A stretch of DNA of 57,503 bases from UBA6927 sp022447855 (lineage in GTDB: Bacteria > Chloroflexota > Dehalococcoidia > Lucifugimonadales > UBA6927). A program made the position numbers and the translations under genes. Of this stretch, positions 51,234 to 57,503 are shown one piece after another. The stretch is taken from NCBI GenBank assembly GCA_022447855.1, contig JAKUTX010000009.1, positions 1 through 57,503 of the forward strand, written 5' to 3'. The notes beneath the pieces are model-generated. The model did not search any database and was not told the DNA's origin. It worked only from the letters and a program-made list of their open reading frames with translations. Each line of letters opens with the position of its first letter. Within the stretch, counting starts at the first letter, position 1.

Positions 51234-52001
51234 TCAAATTTTTTGCATGTTTTCAACAACTGAGTTTGTTTGTGATTGTATCATCATTGCCAATTCAGCT
51301 TCAGCTAATTGAGCAGGATTGTTCACTCCTAGAGCTTCTTGTTTGGTTTTTGATTGTACAGTTTGAATTTCCAAGCCTTTATCAGCAGCGATTTTAATTA
51401 AGTCTGTTAATAGTATCTCACCTTTTGCATAAGGCTTGAGAGATCTGATTCCTTCTTGCAACCAGTTCGAGTCGAAACAATAGACTCCTGCATTAATTTC
51501 ATTGATTTTCATTGTTGCAGTATCAGCCATGTTTTGCTCAACTATTTCTATCACTTTCCCATTATTGTTTCGAACTATTCTTCCTAAACCTTCTGGATTT
51601 AAAAGTGTGGAAGTAAGCAAAGTGATTTTAGCATCGGAGGCAATATGGGTTTTAATAAGTTTGTTGATTGTTTCTGGTAAAATTAATGGGGTATCAGCCA
51701 TTAGAACCAAAGTTGTTTTAAAGTCTGCACACAAATTTTTCGCCTTAGATAATGCATCCCCAGTTCCCAGTGGAATGGATTGCTCTACGAAATGAACAGT
51801 TTCTTTGATTGAATCTTTAATTTCCCAAGAGTCATTTGGGGTAACTACGATGATAGAATCAATACCGGTTGATTTAACGGTACGGACCACAATATTAACC
51901 ATCTCAGTGCCACAAACGGTGTGAAGTACCTTTGGAAGATTAGATTCCATTCGTTTGCCGTTTCCGGCAGCTAGAACTACAGCGCAGACGTCATCTTGCA
52001 T
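51234..52001 (-). CDS. GlmU-like sugar nucleotidyltransferase, uridylyltransferase domain only
   Basis: 255 residues. VVLAAGNGKRMESNLPKVLH is the nucleotide-binding and Lys motif of GlmU-type pyrophosphorylases, LVLMADTPLI carries the metal Asp, and GLGRIVRNNNGKVIEIVEQN and NEINAGVYCF bind the sugar. The C-terminal left-handed helix acetyltransferase domain of bifunctional GlmU is absent, so it should make UDP-GlcNAc (or another NDP-sugar) but not acetylate glucosamine 1-phosphate. It is divergent from the ino1 operon. Confidence 0.88.
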   Translation of the reverse strand: MQDDVCAVVLAAGNGKRMESNLPKVLHTVCGTEMVNIVVRTVKSTGIDSIIVVTPNDSWEIKDSIKETVHFVEQSIPLGTGDALSKAKNLCADFKTTLVLMADTPLILPETINKLIKTHIASDAKITLLTSTLLNPEGLGRIVRNNNGKVIEIVEQNMADTATMKINEINAGVYCFDSNWLQEGIRSLKPYAKGEILLTDLIKIAADKGLEIQTVQSKTKQEALGVNNPAQLAEAELAMMIQSQTNSVVENMQKI

Positions 52002-52129
52002 TGAAGTTCACAATGAAGGATACGTTTGTATAAACTGGTCTATGAGGGATGGTTGAGAAGAAAAATTTAACGTTCATTTGTTTAAAATAATGTACCAATC
52101 TCAAGGCAACATGTCAAATTCATAGGATG

Positions 52130-52158
52130 TTGAGAAGAGAATATATAGATGTTACAAT
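52130..52158 (+). promoter_or_regulatory. Promoter of the ino1 operon
   Basis: TTGAGA (52130-52135) and TACAAT (52153-52158) are separated by exactly 17 bp. The predicted start falls at about 52164-52166. Confidence 0.65.
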
Positions 52159-52163
52159 TAGTA

Positions 52164-52189
52164 TGGCTCGCTTAGGCGGGCCATTTTTT
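52164..52189 (+). terminator. Hairpin plus T6 at the very start of the ino1 transcript
   Basis: TGGCTCGC (52164-52171) pairs with GCGGGCCA (52176-52183) across TTAG, with one T-G pair, and six T follow (52184-52189). It has intrinsic terminator form on the plus strand but lies directly at the predicted transcription start and 35 bp before the ino1 ATG. It may be a 5' stability hairpin, an attenuator, or a terminator for weak upstream transcripts. Confidence 0.55.
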
Positions 52190-52223
52190 GGTCAAAAATG
52201 TAAAGTGTTTAAGGAAAAAATTA

Positions 52224-53303
52224 ATGGTAGATATAAACGTGGCTATTATTGGGGTGGGCAATTGTGCTTCTTCATTGGTGCAGGGAGTAAGTAAGTATTC
52301 TTCGGCATCAAATACAGACTCGATCCCTGGATTGATGCATCCTGTATTAGGTGAATATGGTATTGGAGATATTAATTTTGTTGCTGCATTTGATGTAGAT
52401 TCTTCAAAGGTGGGTTTGGATTTAGCTGATGCAATTCATGCTGGGCCTAACAATACAGCTAAATTTCAGGAAGTTGATCCTACAGGTGTGATTGTACAAC
52501 GAGGAATGACACATGACGGTGTTGGAAAATATATGGCTGATCGTATAAGCAAAGCTGATGGTCCAACCGATGACATAGCACAGATTTTGCGTGAGCGAGA
52601 AGTAGATGTGGTTATTAATTATCTTCCAGTGGGATCAGAAGAGGCAACTAAGTGGTATGTTGAACAGGTACTAGCCGCAGGTTGTGGTTTTATTAATTGT
52701 ATTCCTGTATTTATTGCTAGTGGAGAAAATAATTATTGGCAAAGTAGGTTTGAGCAAGCTGGAGCCCCAATAATTGGAGATGATATTAAATCTCAAGTTG
52801 GTGCCACTATTTTGCATAGAGTGTTGACAAGATTGTTTATGGATCGTGGTGTTGAGTTAGAGCATGCGTATCAATTAAATTTTGGTGGTAATGCGGACTT
52901 TATGAATATGTTGGAGAGGGAACGTTTGGAATCTAAGAAGATTTCGAAGACACAATCGGTAACTTCTCAGATAGATTATGGGGTTGATGGTGATGATATT
53001 CATATTGGCCCAAGCGACCATGTTCCGTGGCTAACGGATAGGAAATGGGCGTATATTCGTTTGGAAGGCAAAAGTTTTGGTGAGATGCCTTTGAACGTTG
53101 AAGTTAAGTTAGAGGTATGGGATAGTCCTAATTCAGCTGGAGTTGTAATTGATGCAATTCGATGTGCTAAAATCGCAAAAGATAGGGGCATAGGCGGAGT
53201 AATTTCAGGTCCATCTGCATATTTCATGAAATCTCCTCCAGTTCAATATACTGATAATGAAGCTCGTGAGATGGTAGAAAAGTTTATAAGCGGACAAGAC
53301 TAA
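52224..53303 (+). CDS. ino1: Inositol-3-phosphate synthase (prokaryotic type)
   Basis: 359 residues from the ATG at 52224, behind AAGGA. NVAIIGVGNCASSLVQGV is the NAD-binding start, and DDIAQILREREVDVVINYLP, INCIPVFIASGENNYWQ, GDDIKSQVGATILHR and NFGGNADFMNM are the conserved catalytic segments. It isomerises glucose 6-phosphate to myo-inositol 3-phosphate. The next genes encode a glycosyltransferase and a CDP-alcohol phosphatidyltransferase, so inositol lipids or glycans are the probable sink. Confidence 0.95.
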   Translation: MVDINVAIIGVGNCASSLVQGVSKYSSASNTDSIPGLMHPVLGEYGIGDINFVAAFDVDSSKVGLDLADAIHAGPNNTAKFQEVDPTGVIVQRGMTHDGVGKYMADRISKADGPTDDIAQILREREVDVVINYLPVGSEEATKWYVEQVLAAGCGFINCIPVFIASGENNYWQSRFEQAGAPIIGDDIKSQVGATILHRVLTRLFMDRGVELEHAYQLNFGGNADFMNMLERERLESKKISKTQSVTSQIDYGVDGDDIHIGPSDHVPWLTDRKWAYIRLEGKSFGEMPLNVEVKLEVWDSPNSAGVVIDAIRCAKIAKDRGIGGVISGPSAYFMKSPPVQYTDNEAREMVEKFISGQD

Positions 53304-53343
53304 AATTTTTAATTGATTAATTAAGCAAGACTAGGAGGTTTTT

Positions 53344-54477
53344 CTGAACCAGAACCTAAAAATCGCACTAGTTTCTCCTTATGATCATGCTTTCCCTGGC
53401 GGGGTTGCTGATCACGTAAACAATCTTAGCAATCAATTTTTGTCACTTGGCCACGATGTAAAGATCATTGCTCCATGTAGCGACCTTGAAAAAGTTCCCT
53501 TTGAAGGTTTTATTAGCATGGGTCGTGCCGTTCCTATTCCAGCTGGAGGTTCTACAGCTCGCGTTTCGTTGTCTTTGTGGTTGAGACGCAAAGTCAAACA
53601 ACTAATGATTGACGAACAGTTTGACATAGTTCATATTCATGAACCAGGTTCAGGTGTGATAAATCTTTGCATGTTAGCCTATGCATCAAAATTTAAGTCG
53701 AAATATATAGGAACATTTCATACTTATGAAACTCACAAATTATACAAAATTGGTGGCCGTCGTTTTTTTGGTAGATATTATCAACGACTTGATGGAAGGA
53801 TAGCCGTTTCAAAAGCTGCACATAAGTTCATTAGTAAATATTTCCCTGAAGAATATAGGATTATTCCCAATGGGATTCAATTGGAAGAATTCAGATTATC
53901 GGTTCCATTTCAACACTTACAAGATGGCAAAATAAATATTCTTTTTTTGGGAAGATTAGAAAGACGCAAAGGATTGAGATATCTTCTTTCTGCATATAGT
54001 CAATTAAAATGGAAGTGGCCCAATATAAGGTTGATTGTGGCTGGAGGAGGTCAGATGGATGCTGATTCATATAGAATCATTGGTGAAAGAGGTTTGTCCG
54101 ATGTTGTGTTTGTAGGACGAGTATCTGATGAGGAAAAAGTTAGATATTATCATTCTGCAGATATTTTTTGTTCCCCTGCAACTGGAGGAGAAAGTTTTGG
54201 GATAGTTTTGCTAGAGGCAATGGCTTCCGGAACCCCAGTAGTTGCTAGTGATATAGATGGTTATAGTGAGGTTTTAGGGTCGGGGGAATTTGGTTCTCTT
54301 GTTCCTCCAGGTGATGAGGATGCATTAGTTGGAGCATTGAATGACTTAATTGAGAATGCCCATACTAGGAATGACTTTGCAGCAGTTGCTAGAAAAAGAG
54401 TTGCTGAGTTTTCGTGGGATAGGGTCTCAGGCCAGGTGATGGACTACTATTTGGAGTGTTTGGAGAAAGATACTTAA
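53344..54477 (+). CDS. GT4 glycosyltransferase (PimA/MshA-like), probable CTG start
   Basis: 377 residues if started at the CTG at 53344, which has the perfect AGGAGG five bases before it. The first conserved segment, KIALVSPYDHAFPGGVADHVNNL, lies before any ATG, GTG or TTG, so later starts would remove the acceptor-binding loop. GTFHTYETHKLY, GRIAVSKAAHKF, IIPNGIQLEEF, LFLGRLERRKGLRYLL and the EX7E motif GESFGIVLLEAMASGTPVV follow. The N-terminus resembles PimA (mannosyl transfer to phosphatidylinositol); MshA is an alternative. It sits between ino1 and the phosphatidyltransferase, 10 bp before the latter. Confidence 0.9.
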   Translation: MNQNLKIALVSPYDHAFPGGVADHVNNLSNQFLSLGHDVKIIAPCSDLEKVPFEGFISMGRAVPIPAGGSTARVSLSLWLRRKVKQLMIDEQFDIVHIHEPGSGVINLCMLAYASKFKSKYIGTFHTYETHKLYKIGGRRFFGRYYQRLDGRIAVSKAAHKFISKYFPEEYRIIPNGIQLEEFRLSVPFQHLQDGKINILFLGRLERRKGLRYLLSAYSQLKWKWPNIRLIVAGGGQMDADSYRIIGERGLSDVVFVGRVSDEEKVRYYHSADIFCSPATGGESFGIVLLEAMASGTPVVASDIDGYSEVLGSGEFGSLVPPGDEDALVGALNDLIENAHTRNDFAAVARKRVAEFSWDRVSGQVMDYYLECLEKDT

Positions 54478-54486
54478 AAGGAAGTT

Positions 54487-55095
54487 TTGAAGGGTAATGA
54501 AGTGGATAGAAATTCAGTAAGAAATTTAATAAATAAATATATTGAATTACCAGTGGTGAGTGTGCTTTCAAAGTTGGGAGTTTCGCCTTCATTTGTTACG
54601 ATGACCGGATTGTTTTTTGCAATCATTGCTGCTGCTTTGATTTGTTTTGAATATCTTTGGATTGGAGCCTTGGTGATGTTGTTTGGTGGAATTTTGGATA
54701 TGTTTGATGGGGCTTTGGCTAGAGCCACAGATACAGTTTCAAGATTTGGAGGATTTTTGGATTCCGTGGTTGATCGAATATCTGAAGCAGTGATATTAGC
54801 AGGCGTATTGGGTTATTTTCTAGTGAACTCTGAGACATTAGGAGTTTTCTTGGCATTTTCTGCTTTTGGTGGTTCCATTATGGTAAGTTATTGTCGTGCT
54901 AGAGCAGAAGGACTAGGAGTAGAATGTAGTGTTGGAATAATGACTCGTCCTGAAAGAGTTGCTGCTCTCGGGATTGGTATTTTTGTTGGGCACTGGTACC
55001 CACTGGTAATATGTTTGGTTTTGGGATTAATTTCGATTCTTACGATATTCACAACTATTCAAAGGATAATAGTTACTAAACGGGCACTCTCTTGA
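54487..55095 (+). CDS. CDP-alcohol phosphatidyltransferase, probable phosphatidylinositol(-phosphate) synthase
   Basis: 202 residues with about five membrane helices. The family motif is intact: DMFDGALARA, then GGFLDSVVDR about eight residues later (D-G-x2-A-R-x8-G-x3-D-x3-D). It exchanges CMP in CDP-diacylglycerol for an alcohol. With ino1 two genes upstream, inositol 3-phosphate is the likely alcohol, which yields phosphatidylinositol phosphate as in actinobacteria. The start is a TTG at 54487 behind AAGGA; a GTG at 54502 behind GAAGGG is also possible. Confidence 0.9.
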   Translation: MKGNEVDRNSVRNLINKYIELPVVSVLSKLGVSPSFVTMTGLFFAIIAAALICFEYLWIGALVMLFGGILDMFDGALARATDTVSRFGGFLDSVVDRISEAVILAGVLGYFLVNSETLGVFLAFSAFGGSIMVSYCRARAEGLGVECSVGIMTRPERVAALGIGIFVGHWYPLVICLVLGLISILTIFTTIQRIIVTKRALS

Positions 55096-55120
55096 AAATC
55101 TAAAATCGTGGAAAATCTTT

Positions 55121-56458
55121 ATGGGATACTTGAGCAGAGAAGAAAAAAAATATTTAAATCGAACTCCAAAGTCTGCTGACATGCAGGATCGAGCGATCAA
55201 ATATTTGCCTGGAGGCAGTTCAAGAGACGCATCATTCTTTGAACCATACCCAATTTTCATTGAATATGGAGAGGGTTCTTATATTTATGATGTGGATGGT
55301 AATCAGTACCTCGATTTTATGATAAATGCAACTTCACTCATTCTTGGACATTCGCATCCCGAAATTGTGAATGCTTTGAAAAAACAGATTGAAATAGGTT
55401 TAAGCTTTAGTGCGCCAACAGATGCACAAATAATTTTGGCGAAGACACTCACTGAAAGAATTCCATCAATTGAAAAAATTCGATTTACAAATTCTGGAAC
55501 TGAAGCTACTTTGAATACTATTAGGCTTGCTAGGGCATTTTCAGGAAAATCAAAAATAGCGAAATTTGAAGGTGCATATCATGGATCACATGAATATGTT
55601 GCTGTAAGCGTTCGGCCATCAAGTAGTGATTTGTCCGTAGATTTTACCAATCCAGTTGCAGAACATCCTGGTCAACCTAAGAGCATACTTGAAGATGTTT
55701 TGGTACTACCATATGGAGATTCTGAAAAGTGTGAAATGCTACTTCGGAAATATTCTGATCAATTGGCTTGTTTGATAATGGAACCAGTATCATCAACATT
55801 TGGATATTTGCCAGCCCACTCTGACTTTCTAACATTAATGAGAACTTTAACATCCGAATTGGATATTGTTCTGATTTTTGATGAAGTTCAAAGTTTTAGG
55901 ATTGCAAGTGGCGGAGCTCAAGAAGTTTTTAATGTTGTTCCTGATCTCACCGCTCTTGGGAAAGTCATAGGAGGAGGGCTACCAGTAGGGGCTTTTGGAG
56001 GTAAAAATGAATTGATGGCATTATATGATCCAACGCTTCCTGGTGGCTCGAAAATTCCTCATGCGGGGACCTTTAATGGTAACCCGATGACAATGGTTGC
56101 TGGTCAGGTGGTAATGAATCATCTAACTGATGATTCATATGTCAAAATGAATCACCTAGGGGATATATTAAGACATCAACTCGAATCAGTGTTCGATGAA
56201 ATTGGATTTGATACACAAATCACTGGTATTGGATCGTTATTCGGAATACATTTTTCCTCGGATCCCATAAACGATTACAGATCCATAATTAACTCAGATC
56301 AGGATCTTAAAAAGGCATTATTCTTTGGGTTATTGAATGAAGGGGTTTTGTTACAGTCTTCTTGTGCAGGTGCTTTGAATATTTTGTCTACAGAAGATGA
56401 CGTGAATCAATTAATTGATTCAGTGCGTCGTGTTGCTATAAGATTGAAAAACTATTAA
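55121..56458 (+). CDS. Class III aminotransferase, glutamate-1-semialdehyde aminomutase-like
   Basis: 445 residues of fold-type I PLP enzyme. YLPGGSSRD, LDFMINATSLILGHSHPEIV, FTNSGTEATLNTIRLARAFS, KFEGAYHG, LIFDEVQSFRIA and the PLP lysine in ALGKVIGGGLPVGAFGG are all GSA-aminomutase features. It may be HemL for tetrapyrrole synthesis or a related aminotransferase; the segment AYHGSHEYVAVSV departs from the HemL consensus CYHGHAD, so I favour a paralogue. It begins 25 bp after the phosphatidyltransferase on the same strand. Confidence 0.82.
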   Translation: MGYLSREEKKYLNRTPKSADMQDRAIKYLPGGSSRDASFFEPYPIFIEYGEGSYIYDVDGNQYLDFMINATSLILGHSHPEIVNALKKQIEIGLSFSAPTDAQIILAKTLTERIPSIEKIRFTNSGTEATLNTIRLARAFSGKSKIAKFEGAYHGSHEYVAVSVRPSSSDLSVDFTNPVAEHPGQPKSILEDVLVLPYGDSEKCEMLLRKYSDQLACLIMEPVSSTFGYLPAHSDFLTLMRTLTSELDIVLIFDEVQSFRIASGGAQEVFNVVPDLTALGKVIGGGLPVGAFGGKNELMALYDPTLPGGSKIPHAGTFNGNPMTMVAGQVVMNHLTDDSYVKMNHLGDILRHQLESVFDEIGFDTQITGIGSLFGIHFSSDPINDYRSIINSDQDLKKALFFGLLNEGVLLQSSCAGALNILSTEDDVNQLIDSVRRVAIRLKNY

Positions 56459-56488
56459 TCTTCAGGTGTTTCAATAAGAGTGGGTTTT

Positions 56489-57034
56489 ATGACGACCGCA
56501 GTAATAATAGTATTATTGATCAGATTAGTAGTTCCGTTAACGATTTTTAAATATCGTATTTCTGGAGCAGTTGCATCGATAGTTGTAGATGCTCTGGATG
56601 TTGTGGTAGTTGAGGCACTACAGTCTCTATTTGGAGAGCCTAGGGTTGGTTTTGGGGATTACTATCAAGCATTTGATAAATGGTTGGATATGTATTATCT
56701 GGCTATAGAAGCAATAATTTGCTTAACTTGGTCAAATCATTTAGCCCGTAATACCGCAATCATATTATTTTTGTTTAGGCTTACAGGAATTGGTTTATTT
56801 GAAATTACTGGGGAACAATTCAGGAAATTAATATTCTTTTTCCCAAATTTGTTTGAAAATTTCTTCTTGTATTACATTATTTGCGAGAGATTTTTCCCAA
56901 GACTAATTCCGACAAGAATCCGTACGTTAACTTTGGTGTTGGTAATTTTGTATATTCCGAAGTTTGGGCAAGAATATTTGCTCCATTTTACAGAAGCAAA
57001 ACCATGGCAATGGATTAAAGGTAATTTGTTATAA
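56489..57034 (+). CDS. Multi-pass membrane protein of unknown function
   Basis: About 181 residues from the ATG at 56489 (a GTG three codons earlier is an alternative). Hydrophobic segments occur at the N-terminus (TAVIIVLLIRLVVPLTIF), near 65-85, 90-110, 125-140 and 150-165; charged residues alternate between them. I recognise no family. The HemL-like gene ends 30 bp upstream and tRNA-Arg faces it tail to tail. Confidence 0.7.
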   Translation: MTTAVIIVLLIRLVVPLTIFKYRISGAVASIVVDALDVVVVEALQSLFGEPRVGFGDYYQAFDKWLDMYYLAIEAIICLTWSNHLARNTAIILFLFRLTGIGLFEITGEQFRKLIFFFPNLFENFFLYYIICERFFPRLIPTRIRTLTLVLVILYIPKFGQEYLLHFTEAKPWQWIKGNLL

Positions 57035-57040
57035 AAAATA

Positions 57041-57116
57041 TGGTACCCCTGCCCGGACTCGAACCGGGCCGCATGGTTTAGGAAACCATTGCTCTATCCG
57101 CCTGAGCTACAGGGGC
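57041..57116 (-). tRNA. tRNA-Arg (anticodon CCT)
   Basis: Acceptor GCCCCTG/CAGGGGT, anticodon stem ATGGT/ACCAT with loop TTCCTAA, T-arm GCCCGG-TTCGAGT-CCGGGC region and encoded CCA. It reads AGG. Confidence 0.96.
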
Positions 57117-57427
57117 ACCGTAATTAAAATTATATTCCAGACGACAGTAATGGGCAATCTAAAAGAATTCCTAGAAAACTTATACAAACTAAGAGAAACC
57201 TATATATATCAATAAAAGGCTATATATTTCCAAAAAAGGCTGTATAAAAGGCTGTATTTGTTATTTCCTAGTTGCTTGCTAGCTTCTAGTTGCTTGGGTT
57301 TGGGTGGTTGGTTCTTCGTCATTTGGAGTCATAGAGGGCGGGTATGTCTTGTACATTATGTTAGTTAGTAGTGGATAGCTGTGACAATTTAATTTTTGTA
57401 AAAAGGGCGTGTATAATTCCAACCATT
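57117..57427. other. Spacer with short degenerate repeats before the last gene
   Basis: No gene is visible. Three copies of AAAAGGCTRTAT stand at 57214, 57235 and 57246, followed by repeated TAGTTGCTTG units near 57270-57300. The end holds a TATAAT (57412-57417) eleven bases before an ATG. These repeats may be slippage products. Confidence 0.6.
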
Positions 57428-57503
57428 ATGGAAAAAGTATTAATACTAGTTGGGGTTATGATGTTCATCGGGCTTGTATGGTTTAATGAATACTTGCAAA
57501 GTG
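57428..57503 (+). CDS. Start of a membrane or secreted protein, truncated at window end
   Basis: From the ATG at 57428 an open frame of 25 codons begins MEKVLILVGVMMFIGLVWFN and runs off the window. The first 18 residues form a hydrophobic helix or signal anchor. No Shine-Dalgarno is seen; TATAAT at 57412-57417 implies a leader of only a few bases. Too short for a family call. Confidence 0.5.
   Translation, partial: MEKVLILVGVMMFIGLVWFNEYLQS

Noticed and set aside
27309..57116. A tRNA-Sec gene among the tRNAs
   Set aside because: All five tRNAs were read (Lys CTT, Pro GGG, Leu TAG, Arg CCG, Arg CCT); none has a UCA anticodon or the long acceptor stem.

Overview
The window looks like a chromosomal piece of an AT-rich, aerobic, free-living bacterium, most likely a marine Chloroflexota of the SAR202/Dehalococcoidia type. 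That placement is an inference. It rests on the low GC content, a Ycf45/SpoIIIAA-like ATPase with an R3H region, a caa3-type oxidase whose subunit II carries a cytochrome c domain, two non-housekeeping enolase-superfamily enzymes, an inositol-lipid gene set and a large Bacillus-type SRP RNA. There is no phage, transposon or CRISPR array. Most genes are compact and housekeeping, and many start with TTG, GTG or rarer codons.

Layout. 1-3544 (minus): a three-gene signalling operon encoding an excisionase-like regulator, a coiled-coil protein and a membrane Ser/Thr kinase fused to SPFH-like and PGF-pre-PGF-like regions, truncated at the left edge in an 18-bp tandem repeat. 3600-4012: a geneless, hairpin-rich stretch ending in an intrinsic terminator. 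4018-13498: GNAT, PIG-L deacetylase, pdxS-pdxT-ycf45-tmk, eno-gap, an SDR and hpt. 13568-13840: a SelW-like selenoprotein gene read through an in-frame UGA. 13937-18735: DUF503, two enolase-superfamily enzymes and a D-aminoacylase-like amidohydrolase. 18837-21860: thrS-infC-rpmI-rplT. 21891-27149: the cytochrome oxidase cluster (minus).

27309-43333: tRNA-Lys, amidase, lactonase, methyltransferase, HpaI-type aldolase, HesB-like protein, tRNA-Pro, OGG1-like glycosylase, exonuclease-DinG helicase, PHP phosphoesterase, ispE, rsmA, the SRP RNA, lepA, tRNA-Leu and a penicillin-acylase-like hydrolase. 43396-48319: prfB with its programmed frameshift, then a peptide-type ABC transporter (binding protein and two permeases). 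48344-49712: tRNA-Arg(CCG) and a collagen-like lipoprotein. 49913-57503: a CBS/CorC membrane protein, a GlmU-like nucleotidyltransferase, an inositol-lipid operon (ino1, GT4 glycosyltransferase, CDP-alcohol phosphatidyltransferase), a HemL-like aminotransferase, a membrane protein, tRNA-Arg(CCT) and the start of a further gene.

How the genes fit together. The oxidase cluster gives aerobic respiration. The enolase-superfamily enzymes, lactonase and HpaI aldolase could form a sugar-acid route (lactone to acid, to 2-keto-3-deoxy acid, to pyruvate plus aldehyde). The amidase, D-aminoacylase, acylase and peptide transporter fit scavenging of amides and peptides. The strongest unexpected signals are the UGA-decoding SelW-like gene with a SECIS-like hairpin, the kinase-SPFH-PGF fusion operon, the unidentified structured RNA region at 3600-4012, a hairpin placed at the predicted start of the ino1 transcript, and probable unusual start codons for infC (AUC) and the glycosyltransferase (CUG).
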